Positions 46,833 to 59,084 of a stretch of DNA of 64,000 bases are shown piece after piece. The number at the start of each line of letters is the position of its first letter. The stretch's first letter is position 1. The notes below the pieces were generated by a model that worked only from the letters and a program-made list of their open reading frames with translations, did not search any database and was not told where the DNA came from. A program made the translations under genes and the position numbers. The DNA lies in NCBI GenBank assembly GCA_029207755.1, contig JARCOQ010000002.1, positions 40,620,244 to 40,684,243 on the forward strand, written 5' to 3'. The DNA comes from Chamaea fasciata (lineage: Eukaryota; Chordata; Aves; Passeriformes; Sylviidae).

Positions 46833-48844
46833 AAATTGCATTTTGAATCAAATGCAGAACTAGTAAAGGTATATAAGTTTATTTTCTTTGTATTTGTTAC
46901 ATTTCTGAGGAGGCAGTTTTCAGAACATACTGGAGTTTGCAAAAGCCTGATTTTAAGAAGGTAACAAAGTAAAGCTCTGGGACAGTTTAGATGAGACTTT
47001 ATGAAGTCTTACATTATACTAAACAACACATACAGAACTGAAAGAGGGAAAATTATCAAGGTCAAAAAATATGCCTGATTAACATTGGTTGCAAAACACA
47101 GTATTTAATAGTAAAGATTAGAATCTACCTTCAGTTTCTTAAGATTAGGAAAAGCACTCAGTACTTCATCAGTTCTTTGTCTTAATTCCCAAAATGGTCA
47201 TGAGCATACACATATTTTAAAAGCTGATGTGAGTTATATACATAATGGATTTTGAGAGAATGTAATAGGACATTAAATGTATAAGCTGATTTTGGTATTC
47301 ATGTTTAATTTTCCTATGGAAATGACAGATGGGCTGTTTCAACAAATTCTCAGGGGAAAACATTAGAAAGAGTGATGAAATGAATCTGAAATTCATGGGA
47401 GACTCTTATGCAAAGGACAATATTGAGGAACTTAGAGGACTTCTCTTTCAATAAGCTTTTGTGAATTAAAAGAGTGTTAAAGATTGAGCAAAGCCTCCCA
47501 GGTGCAGTGTCTTGGGTTTTTCTTTATTTTGTGCAATTATACACCTCAATAAGAAATTATCAGCTAGTTTATGTTAGCTTCATATTACAGTTTACATATA
47601 CTCAGCAAATTATGGTGTCAGAAAAACTGATGTGAAACTGATACTGTGATTTTTGAATGCATGCTGAGAAAAAATGCAAAGCATAACTACTTTAAATACT
47701 GTAAGATTTGGCACTTTGATCAGTAACTTTGTTGTATACTTCTTTAACCATGTTGGAAGACTTTATCCTTCATTTTTCTGTTGGTCAGTCACAAGCCGAA
47801 GTATTGCTTATGCATTTAGCTTCTCTCATATTTTAGCTTGGTAGCTGAGTGCAGTATGAGCTTGAAATTAAAAGTGTAAAAGTTCTGACAATCGCATAGT
47901 GCCTGGGAAGGATTATAGAGGTAAATATCCTGTGTGTTCTGGAAAGCAAGATGCCATGTGACAATTCATGGATTCATTTAACCTGAAAAATAATCAATAC
48001 TTGTTATTTCAAGACAACATATTTCAGAGAAAGTAAAATCTGATTTTATCTGTACTAAATTATTAGAAATTGAAATAGCAAAACATTTTTTTCCCATAGG
48101 CTAGGGTTTGCTTTTTGCATTTGTGCCTCATAGAATTTTCAAAAAAAAATTTAATTCTAGAGTGGAAATTCATTTCTGCATCTTGGGACATTGCAGGTTG
48201 GCAGTTTCCAAAGACATGAAAAAATTAATCTATGCAATAAGTTGCATATGAATTAAGATTTTCAAAATTGCACCAACTCCTGAAATTATTGAATAAATTT
48301 GGATTTTCAGTGGCTTTAATTAAAGGGAAGTAAGTAGTAAAAATTGCAGTGTGAGAGCAGCAGTACCTCCCAGAGTCTGAGTTACTCAAGATTTACGCAT
48401 AAAATAATATTTATTTTGTATTTATTGTATTTAATTCAACTCCATGTTGAACAAGTCTCACGAAGCAAAAACTGGCAGCATAGTTTACAGTACCTAGTAA
48501 AATTTTGTTGTTCTGAGTACACTACTGCTTTTTATACTAACGCATTAACACAAATACTAGTAGCAGTGATTCAACTAAGTGAAGATTTTTCAACAATTCA
48601 AGTACTTTTGAAGTAGCTGGGTAGACAGACTTGTCTCAGAAGAGTGGTGCCTTTATTGAACATGTCACAGACAGTACTGAAAGTATCACTGTAGTTTTAA
48701 TCTAGTGTCAGAAAAGGGATGATATTGCTATTACTTCAAAGCTAACAAGGTTGTATGAAGTATTAAGAATTAAACAAATAATATATTATACAACATCATA
48801 GTTTCCCTGAGTGTATTAACTGGATACCACATGTTCTTTCTTAG

Positions 48845-49054
48845 AATTCTAACCTGATCCATCAGAAGGTGTCTCCTCCTGCAGAGCAACAAGGATCTCC
48901 AATCTTATCATTCATTACTCTGGAACAGTTCAATGCCATTCGCCTTGTGCAGAGTGTCCATCAGTCACTTGCTTCTTTAAGTAAAGTCATCAGAGGAACC
49001 TCGCTACTGAGTTCTGAAGTACAAGCACTAGCAAGTGCTCTGTTAAACCAGAAG
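48845..49054 (+). CDS. DYNC2H1: DYNC2H1 exon w17: C-terminal domain
   Basis: This exon is 210 bases, 70 codons, from NSNLIHQKVSPPAEQQGSPI to ALASALLNQK. Features include S-F-I-x-L-E-Q-F-N-A-I-R-L-V, corresponding to the P-L-x-x-x-x-x-Q-E-x-x-x-x-N-x-L-L helix of other dyneins, then S-L-x-x-L-x-K-x-I-x-G-x-x-x-L-S-S-E-V-Q-x-L-A-x-A-L, matching the LxxLxxxIxGxxxMSxxLExLxxAL block. Acceptor TTTCTTAG, donor AAG|gtaagt, phase 0 at both ends. Confidence 0.97.
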
Positions 49055-51881
49055 GTAAGTAATTTTGTACTGAATATATATAATATAATAAGCATTGAAA
49101 AAACCCAAGGAAACTGAACTAATACACATTTTTTTCTTGATAAAGACTCTAAAATGGCGTTCTTTTAAAGATAGAAACTCTTAAACAAGACCTTTTTTCT
49201 GGAAAATTTGTCAGAAGTATTTGTAGAAACTTCTGAATTGCATTACTCTCTTATCAAGCTTTCTCTTAGAGACAAATCCAATTAGAAGTTGTGAAATACT
49301 ATGTCAATTTCAAACACCAAGTCATGCTAGATAAGTCAAATACATTAGCCAGTAGAATATGTAAATCTATCCCTTTACTTAGTTTTTACATTTTCTTAAA
49401 ATTCAAGTTGCAATAACTGTTCCCTTTCGATTTATTTGGTATGGAGTATTGCCTACCTCACCAGACAAGCTGTGCCTATCATACCAGCCTATCATCTCAA
49501 CCACCCTATATTCTTGATATACAAGAAAATCACTCAAATTTTGTATATGTACTTTCTTCATGCTTTTTGGCATCAAACTCGGCATATTTATAACCTGGTA
49601 GTGACATCAAATTTACGTGCTCTATCATTAATATCTAGAAAATTGAGTTAAGATAGTCGAACACTGATGTGACATGAAACTTTGGTTTGTTTCACCTCCA
49701 GTAACTGATAAATTCTGTTGATGCTAATGCATAGATATTGAGATTGCTTCTACAATGAACAGTAATTCCTATTAACATCCCTTTTATCTTCATGTGAAGA
49801 ACAAGTACTGTTGAAAAGATTGTTATACATTTATTGATCTATCAAATTCTAATCAAAACAATAATTAAATTTGTTGTCTGTTTAGATTAACAAGACAGCA
49901 TTTGTTAGGAAAATTGCTGTACATTTAGAAAAAATTATGTTTTCTTGTTAGCAATCTCACTGCCTTTTTAAACATGATTTGACTATGTGGTAGAAACTGG
50001 CACTAAGTCCAAGTCATAGTGAATGGAAATGATACATTTAATGGCCATTCTTTAGTTCTTACAGTTATATTTCTTGTTACTGAGCAAGAGAGCACGGCTT
50101 GCTTGTGGAATCAAGCTGCACGCTTCTGTTGGAACTGGCAGGAGCTGTGAGGCTGATCCTTGCTGCAAAGTTTCTTAAAAATTCTATGCATTTTAACCTC
50201 TCACAAGCATCAGTTCAGTGCTTCCTGATGTATTGACCAGTGCTTCTGTCGTTTCATCTGCTTACTTACCCACTTTCCTTGACATGGATCACTTCACTGG
50301 GTTGTAACCATATAGCAATTTTTTCAGCGGCCTTCCAGAGAGGCTAATGCCACGTTCTTGACATGGCAACTAAACCTCACTGTATTTGTCATCCTAAAGT
50401 GATTTTCTTTATGTGTTTTGTATATGCTCTTCTTGTTTAGTGTTTTCATGTGTTATGTAGCAAAGGATTATTTTTCAAAAGCTGTATTTTAAACCCACTA
50501 AGACTGTAGTTCTTTTGAGATTATAGCACCTGAAGAAACTGCTGGATTACTATTAGAAATGTAAAAATCATTGAGTGTATGACTTATAAAGGTTTCAGCG
50601 ATGTGCTGTATTTGTGTAAATTTGGTATGTTAGCCCATACTAGCCACTGTGAAGAAAATTTAACTCCACCCTAGTCAAAAAGAGCATAAGCATATCTGAG
50701 ATACACTTACCTAATATCAATTAGCTAAGCTATTTCTTTAGACTTAAAAGTAATTTAGAGTGATGTATTAGCAACATTAGGCAAATGCCTTGTAAGTGAT
50801 AGATTGATGAGCTGCCTGTAAATGCATATCTAGTAGAAGAAGCTGCAAAAATGCAAGGTTTCAAATAAAAAATGAGTTCCAAAAAAATTCTAATTAGAAA
50901 AAAACCCCATGCAATTAACTGTGTTTTATTAATTGTCTTCTATATATTCTAGTTTATTGAATTAATTTTTAGTTAGTGTCCTTGAATCTAGTTATGTTCT
51001 GGTTTTTATCTATAAATGGTAAACATAGAATATTTACTTTGAAAGATACCTTTTTTTACAAACTTCTTTGATCAGATTTTGAATACCTGTTCAGTACATA
51101 TGCTATTAGAGTGGGAACTTCCTGGAAAATGCAGATGTAAATATTAAACAGTATAAACTGTTTATTCTGCTCAGCTTCTTCAGTAGTGTGCAGTATTCCA
51201 CAGGTACTAATTTGCATTAATTCTATTTCTCATAAGTTAGAGAACCTTGCAGTCACTTTCAGTATGCTTTAGATTCCTGTGGAGTTGGTAAAATTAGTGT
51301 TTCTATCCTTTTTTTTATAAGGAGGAAGTTTAACAGAAGCCCTTTTAAGCCTTTCCTTTTGAAGTCAAAGGGAAATTTATATGGGGAAGTCTTGCAGGAC
51401 TTTTTTCCTCAGGTGTTGCTCTGCACAAGCTGTGAGGGGATGAGAAAAGAATCATGCAGGGGAATTGTACCAGATTCTCTTCACCACAGAGCCACACAAC
51501 TGCGTTTTGAAGTCTGAGAAGGCTGCAGAAAAGGAGTGGCTGCTGTTGAAGGATGACATTGTGACTTTCCAAGAAATAATGCTCTTAGGCCTTTTGTAAA
51601 TATTTGTGAAACCAACTGATGTTTCCTTATTGACTAGCAGAGGTTCTTGCAATTTCTCCATCAACACTTAGTCTGGACCACACAAAGAATTAGCAGGAAT
51701 ACAACCTTTCTGTTTGTGGTTGTATGTTCTTCATCATTACATTACTGGTGTTGCCTTTTTCTTTTTTTTTGGTAGATCATTTTGATCTCCAGATTATTTA
51801 TTTTCATTCAAGTTGTCAATTTAAAATGTAATGACGATGGATTTGAAATTGATATATTCAGTAAATATATTTTTATTTCAG
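49055..51881 (+). other. DYNC2H1: Intron w17 (2,827 bp)
   Basis: GT-AG intron, phase 0, ending in ATTTCAG. AT-rich. No mobile element or gene recognised. Confidence 0.87.
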
Positions 51882-51971
51882 TGTCCTGTCACATGGCAAA
51901 GCAAGTGGGAAGGTCCAGAAGATCCTTTGCAATATCTTAGAAGTCTTGTAGCTCGAGCGCTTGCCATACAG
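51882..51971 (+). CDS. DYNC2H1: DYNC2H1 exon w18: C-terminal domain, last exon in window
   Basis: This exon is 90 bases, 30 codons, from CPVTWQSKWEGPEDPLQYL to ARALAIQ. The P-x-x-W-x-x-x-x-x-x-x-x-P-L-x-x-L-x-x-L-x-x-R motif is the conserved segment that follows the helix of w17 in the dynein C-terminal domain. It starts right after NQK of w17. Donor CAG|gtaaag. In the human protein as I remember it, about 150 further residues follow; their exons are not found before base 64000. Confidence 0.96.
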
Positions 51972-54900
51972 GTAAAGAGTCATTTACCTCAGTGTGCTGG
52001 TATTCAGTGACACAGTATATTATGTAAATTACACTACAATTGACCTTTAGAACACAGGTCCCAAAGAGTTTTAGATGTGTGAAAAGGTATATAAAAATCC
52101 AAAGATCAAGGAATAATGTGATAATATTGCCAGTTACTTCACAGTAGGTTTACGTCTTAGTCATTAGTCTTCATGGTGAACTGTGGAGGAAGAAGATGTT
52201 TTCTTACCCAGATGAAATTCTGCATTTAAGTGAAGACAAAGTCTTTAATCTGGTAGAGAGATGCGTATCAAAACATAAGTGAAGCATTTCTAATAAAAGT
52301 AGTGTAGAAATTAATAGATGACTCGTCTTGGGAGAAAGTAATGAAAAGATCTGCATTCTCCAGGTTTACAAAGGGCCGTAAGAGGAGGTGCAGGGACTGA
52401 TAACAGCTCTGTCTATCCACAGTCTGACGTAAAGAGATTAATTTTTAGTTAAGGTAAATCAGCATGCACTTTGATTGACAGAAGTGGTATATTTAAGATA
52501 ATACACAAACAAAAGTAATTTATCTAAATTAATTAGTATTTAAGGAAACAAATTCTTTGTTTGATGCATGGACAGAAAACTGTGAGAACCTGCCAGAGCG
52601 GAATACTATGTTAGAAAGGACAGATCTTTGTTACTTCCAGGCAATAAATAGAAAGCTGTTCATTTTGATCTTGATTAACACATCTTGTTCAATGGGATAC
52701 CAAGATTTTTGTCAACATTTATGCTGACTGTCAGATTCAGAAGAAAGATTTGAGGGCCACATGTCTCCTAGGCATGACTTTTTCTAAAGAAACTGTCAAA
52801 TACATGTTTCCAAAGTATTACTGAAATTCTTGTTAAGCAAATAATTTCCTTTGACTAATACTTATTTTTTCTTTATCCTTTCCTTCAAAAAAAAGTTAAA
52901 AGTACAAAGCAGAAAAAAATATTAGTATATATAGCAACAAGTTATAATGCATGTTCAAATGTTTTTTGTTCATATAACTGGAGTTGAACTTGGTCCCATC
53001 TGTCTTTTTGCTGACTATTATAGCCTTTAGTATTAAAAAAAGCATCATTTGTGGTGAGTCAGCGTGTTTGTAAGCTTCAAGAGTACATTACTGCTTGCAG
53101 CTTCTACTTCTTTTTGGTTGTGACCAAACTGCGTGCAATTTCCCTTACTTATATGGTTTATTTTTAATGGAAGTCAGAGATCAGAGTTTTAGCTTCTGTG
53201 TGGAGTGCACCTCCCATGCAAAGTCATAATGCAAAGGTAACAGGATGAAATTAGTGTTAATAGTAATAGAGGATTTTCAACCACACATCCCAAAAGTTTT
53301 TATTTCCACATATTACTCCAGTCAGCTACTGACTAATGTGCTGCATTATATTTGCTGCATTACCATGACAGTAATCTTCCTTTCTCATTGCTCAAACTCC
53401 TGACAAAATTGAACATTTGAATTACTCATTTTTATGAAACTTATTATGAAGGAAACATTTACACTCTTTAACAGTTATTTATTGTAAGAGAGAGAAAGAT
53501 TATTAAGGCATAGCTTTACAGTAGATACTTTACTCTGTCCATAAGCAGTAAATTATGTTAAATTTTTATTAGTGATAACAGCTACTGGTTGTCTCATTTT
53601 AGTTCTTAGTGTCAGATATGTAATAGAGTTGTGTTTGGTGCAATTCTTAATAATACAGTAACATTCTGTTTTGAATCTCAAGCTTCTAGTCAAATCACAT
53701 CTGAAATACAATTTCCATATTTCTATATTGTATATTATTAGAAAAATGTTGATTATTTCTAATTACACATACTGGTTGAATCATCTTTTTCCTTAAATGT
53801 GGTTCCAAATTGTGATTGTGCCCATTACACCTCCCTGATTAGTCTTGATTGTTTTTTAATTATTTTTTTCTTTTTTCTTACTTTTCATTATTGATTTTAT
53901 AAATGTAATTAATCAGTAGTTAAGTCTAGGTTTAGTATTCAGAAATTCAATAAAGCCTTCAATAAAAATATTTCATAACTCTGAAAATTATCTTCAGATT
54001 TTAATTTCAATAAATGCCATATTTTAGATTAGTTTAGTTTTATGTGACCAATTTTATAAGCTTTTTTTTATAGTTACTCTTATGTCCCTCTGTTTCATTG
54101 ACTATAAGATATTGACTTATATGCTTTACTGTTTGAGACAGGTTTGATTTAGGTATTTCTAAGACAAAATTGGAGACATTGAAAGATCAAAGTTGTACTG
54201 TGGGATTACATTTACTAAGGATGGAGTAGGTTTCGGCCTAGGTTATTAGTTAAAGGCTGCCTTGTCAAGAGGTTTGCTGCCAGTGCAGAAAACAATAAAA
54301 GCAGCTGTAACAAGCATTTAATGGGGATGGGGAGGAAGACGAAACATAGGCCAGATGGTAAAATATTTATAGCAGAATTTATAGAAGTGTAAAGTTGTTC
54401 TGAGAGCATTACACAACAAAAGACAGAAAAACAACAGGTCGGAATTCACTTGGTAAAAGAAAAAAAAAGAAAACTGCCTATTGAAAATATGAACAAATTT
54501 ATATATGCAAAATGCAGTAGAGGCATGTGTTGCTTTGTACTATGTTATGGTGACAGACCTGATGTAAATAGGTGATTTCTTCCCAGGTGAAAATTCTTAT
54601 ATTTGGATGGTAGCTTTTTGCTTTAAGTTGAAACAAAAGTTATGTATTGATCATTCTTCTAAGATGGAGTTCTGAATACTTGCAATTAGCAGTGAAGGCA
54701 CTGAACTTTATAATACTGTGTTTCAGATTGTCTGTCTACAGTGATATATTTGCTACCAACATTAAGATATGAAATGTATGAATCATAAGTGATCATTGTA
54801 AAAGTTTTAATTCTTGATCCTTATACTATCAGTTTCCTCATGATGGCAGCCTAAATGCCATCATTGTTTCCCTGTGGTTTCCTTCTCAGATGGTTCACGA

Positions 54901-55991
54901 TCATAGCTCAACATTAATACACATCAGCTTATGATGGTATTAAGTGCATCCCAGTCTCTAGATAAGTGTCTTCTCATGGCTATGGATACCAACAGGAGAG
55001 AGAGAGGAAACTCAGAACTGCAGCTATTGAGAGGCAAAACAGCAGCCCAGGCAAATGTCAGCTGAATAGCAACCTTAAAAAATTGTTTCAGGTCAACAAA
55101 TTGGAAATTTATTTTTGGTTCCACAAGAACTAAATGAAGAGCTTAATTTCACCTTTTCAAAAAAGAACCCCAGAACCTTCTTATTCCAAAAAGACCTTGT
55201 ATTTCATTCTTTTGGACTCAGCTGGTTTTATATCATTTACAAAACCAGTTTTTCCTTTGCATGACTGTTTGGTTAGAGCGGTGCTAAAAGTCTCATGGTG
55301 TACCTTCTGACCTCGGAATCATAAGTGCCAGTTTCAGAGTTCTAATCAAGGAAATGTTTATGAATACTGAAAGTTTTTAGTTGCATAATTTATGCAAGGT
55401 TTCATTGAAACTGTGTATTTATCTATAAAAATATACTTCTTTATATACTCATAATATCTAAGGCAGTTAAATTTAGTATTTTTTCAAGAGACTTATATTT
55501 ATCTTCTGCGACACTGTTCACTTGTCCCTTCACATCCTGAGTAAAATCTAAGGTAGTAATATTTAACTTCAATACCAATTTGGTCACCTAGTGTAAGATT
55601 TTTATTATTTTAATGGTCTTTTTAATTTAAAGAAGAATGACTTTGTTCCTATTTTGGAACCCTGTTCCTCTACTTCAACAATTAAGTCCCCAGAAAGATG
55701 GATTGGATGCCCAAGGTATATGAGATTTGAAGTCTTGGAAATTGCCTGCTGAATATACTATAAAACTTCTGGGAATAGGAAATCCAGGATTTCTCCTTCA
55801 CACCCCAGGCATCTAGGGAGAGATATTTCATTCACTGATATTTTAGTCACTGATAACAGGCAGAAATGCTGATCCTAGAAAACCAAGGGAATCAAGTCCT
55901 CTCAATTTTTACCAGGTTAAAGAGCTCACGTAATAAATCTTGTACAAATCCAGAATAGCCGTGCTCAGTCCTGCTACTCATCCACTTGGGC

Positions 55992-56030
55992 ATTCCATAA
56001 TAAGGCTTATTCCATAATAAGGCTTATTCC
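55992..56030. repeat. 17-bp tandem repeat, about 2.3 copies
   Basis: ATTCCATAATAAGGCTT occurs twice without mismatch and is followed by ATTCC, the start of a third copy. Simple local duplication. Confidence 0.92.
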
Positions 56031-57810
56031 TTATTCCAAATACTCACACTTCATTTCCAGAGTGTGTTCTAATACATTGCCTCAGCAGAGTTTGCATCAG
56101 GGACAATAGCTTAATGGTTTCTCTTTTGCAGTTTTAGGAGAGGCTGATTCAGATGGGTTAGTTGACTGGTTCCCCACCTTGTCATTGTTCCTCTCATGGC
56201 TCTCTATTTAAACAGCTGTTACCTAGGTATCTGTACAGTACAGAACACTCCAGATTTAGTATTCTAATATTGAAGCACAAAAATTCATTAAGCAATGTAT
56301 TTTAAATCCACTAATTCCATTATTTTAGTTCAAACTTCCACATTATTCTGAAGAATTAGCATTTTTCTGCTGCTTTTCCTGGCTTCTCCTCTTTAGCTGT
56401 TATGAATATCAAAACAAAAATACAACTGCAGCCTAACATTATCTGCTGAGGAACTGATCCTCAATTGGTTTCATCAGTTCTCATCATGTTGCAGCATGAT
56501 TTCACTTTGTTCCAAATTTATCAGCCAGGTTGTGTCTTTTAAGACTTTATATCTAAGTGATAACTGCTTGGTAAAAATTGGAAATTTGCAAGTACTACTA
56601 AAAAAAGACATTTTGTTTGTCTCTAACAGGCAAATTTGAGCAACAGCTCTTAGCAGCTGTTTTATCATGTCCCTTTTAATCACTGTCTCAGTTAGATTGC
56701 ATTGATGAAGCGATGGCTGATAAAGGGCAGTAGTGCTTTGTAAAGATGCACCATCCAAACAAGGGACCAAACAATGTGAGATGGAAGTTTTGGACGTGGA
56801 TGGGTAATAGGAGTTGTCCATTGAAATAAAATCATTAGATGCTCTGTTTAAACCAAGGCATCCACAAGTTAGGGACTTCTTAATAAACATGAGGCTTAAC
56901 TGTTGGGAAAAGTAATCTGTTTCAACAGAATTCAATGGCTGTTGATTAAACTCTTGAAATTCTCAGCATGTTTTGTGAGAATGGCTGTTCTGTTGAAATG
57001 ATGAAATACTACCGTGTAACCAGAAGTTTGAGCAGCACCCCTTATCATACCACTAACAAATTATTCAGCTGTATGATTATAAAATATTTATTGCAGGAGA
57101 TAATTACTCAGAAAAAGAATTTTGTAAGTGTTGAATAAAAGAAGACAAACCCAGGTCATTGTCTCTACAGACATTGTGTCTCTGAAAAATTACCGTCTCT
57201 TAAATAAAATTATCTTTTTTTCCTAACCTAGATTTAAATTTAAAAAACCCCTAGATTTAGTATTCTGTATTTCTTCTCTGGATGCAATATACTTAGTAAA
57301 TTGCAAAAAGCTGTACTATATATTATATAAGATGTGAAGCTGTAGTTGATATCCTTTCTTTAATAAAATAATCATCGTCCACTGATTTTTCTCTTTAAGC
57401 TACAAGATACATTTTCACAATGCAGGAAGAAATCTGAAAAGATGCAGTGGTAAAATGCATCGATTTTATGCATTTAATCTATCAAAATTAAAAGTGTAGA
57501 TTACTGTTTCTAGTAACTTGTTTTTCACTCTATCTCCTTTATCATGGACAGAGCTGTCTGCAAAAGAGAAAGCAGAGTAAAATGGATAGTCTTGTCTGAC
57601 AAAAGCTCAAGCAAAAAAGGTTAATTTTAGTACAAGTGGTGGAAAACGATGTTATTATCATTCACATATGAAAATTAGTCCTTACGTTATTCTGTCAGAG
57701 ACTGGTAATTTTAAATTCCATCCATTAATAAATGAGAAGGCTGCAGTACATCCTAATGCACCAATTTTTCGGTTCATCCCATCAATCTGCTTTGCTTTTT
57801 CTAGACAACT

Positions 57811-59084
57811 TAGAATCAGAGAGAGGTTTAGGTTAGAAGGGACCTTAAAGACCATCTTGTTCCAGCCTCCTGGCATAGACAGGGACGCCTTTTACTAGAC
57901 CACATTGATCAAAACCGCATCCAGCCTGGCCTTGGACACTTCCAGGGGTGGGGCATCCACAGCTTCTCTGGGCACCTGTTCCAATACCTTATCCACCCTC
58001 ACAGGAAATAGTTTATTCCCTAATATCTAATCTAAATCTACCCTCTTTCAGTTTGAAGCAGTTCCCCCTTATCCTGTCACCACATGCCCTTGTAAATAGT
58101 CTCTCTCCATCTTTGTTGTAGGGTTCCCATCAGGTACTAGAAGGTTGCAGTTAGGTCTCCTTGAAGCCTTCTTTTTTCCAGGCTCAACAATCTCAACTCT
58201 CTCAGCCTATCCTCATAGAAGTGCTCCATCCTTCTGATCATCCCAGTGTCCCTCCTCTGGACTTGCTCCAGCAGATCCATGTCCTCCCTGTGCTGGGAGT
58301 CCAGAGCTGGATGCAGCACTGCAGGTGGGGTCTCAGCAGAGCAGAGGGGCAGAATCCCCTCCCTGGCCCTGCTGCTCACGCTGCTTTGGATGCAGCCCAG
58401 GACACGTTTGGCTTTCTGGGCTCTGAGTGCACACTGACAGCTCATGTCCAGCCTCTCACCCACCAGCATCCCCAAGTCCTTCTCAGCAGGGCTGCTCTCC
58501 ATCTGTTCATCCCCAGCCTGTGTTGACACTGGGGGATGCCCTGACCCAGGTGCAGCACCTTGTAGTTGGTCTTGTTAAACCTCAAGAGATTCCAAGGGCC
58601 CCACTTCTCAAGCCTGCTTGGGTCCCTTTGGGTGACATCCTGTCCTTCAGTTGTGTCAACAGCACTACTCAACTTGGTGTCATCTACAAACTTGATGATG
58701 ACGGTGCCCTTGATCTCTTTATCTGTGTCATTAATGAAGATATTAAATAACACTGATTCCAGTATGGACCCCTGAGGGACACCACTTGTAACTGATGTTC
58801 ATTGGGACTCTGAGTCATTGATCACCACCCTCTGGATGTGAGCATCCAGCCAATTTCTTATCCATCTCACAATCTACCCATCAAATCCATCTGTCTCTGG
58901 CTTAAAGAGAGGGATCTTGTGAGGGACCATGTCAAAGGCTCTACAGAAATCCAGATAGATGGCCCATAAATCCAGATTTGTAACTCTTCCCTTGTCCAGT
59001 TCTGTATTCACTCTATCATAAAAGGTCCACTAGGTTGGTTAGGTGGGACTTGCCCTTGGTTACAGTGACTTGTTCTGATCACCG
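57811..59084 (-). mobile_element. CR1 LINE, about 1.27 kb, antisense, with broken ORF2
   Basis: The element runs right to left. Its ORF2 remnant includes GVPQGS-like sequence, LFNIFINDTDKEIKG and FVDDTKLSS (FVDD at 58679-58690), then after frame shifts SSPAEKDLGMLVGERLDMS and LRLLSLEKRRL. These are the palm motif and downstream part of a LINE reverse transcriptase. The 3' UTR follows and ends near 57811 with a single GATTCTA. Two or more frame changes and 5' truncation make it non-functional. It is the longest CR1 in the window and keeps relatively long open stretches, so it may be younger than the small tails. Confidence 0.94.

Larger units (their letters stand above)
41607..48844 (+). other. 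DYNC2H1: Intron w16 (7,238 bp)
   Basis: GT-AG, phase 0. Holds CR1 pieces at 43498, 44970 and 46487, a GC-richer unidentified block at 44800-44969, and a short CAC repeat at 46816-46832. A 113-codon open frame at 46522-46863 starts inside the CR1 piece and is spurious. Nothing else is recognised. Confidence 0.87.

Noticed and set aside
46522..46863. 113-codon frame with a six-histidine run
   Set aside because: It begins in an antisense CR1 tail and crosses a CAC simple repeat. No family resemblance.
56474..56935. 153-codon open frame on the minus strand in intron w18
   Set aside because: It is the longest frame outside repeats, but a frame of this length is about what chance allows in 64 kb over six frames. 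It shows no motif, domain or signal I recognise and no splice or promoter context. A protein search with no hit would confirm rejection.
58137..58753. Protein-like open frames of 130 and 103 codons on the minus strand
   Set aside because: They are remnants of CR1 ORF2 in two frames, already covered by the mobile-element entry, not a host gene.
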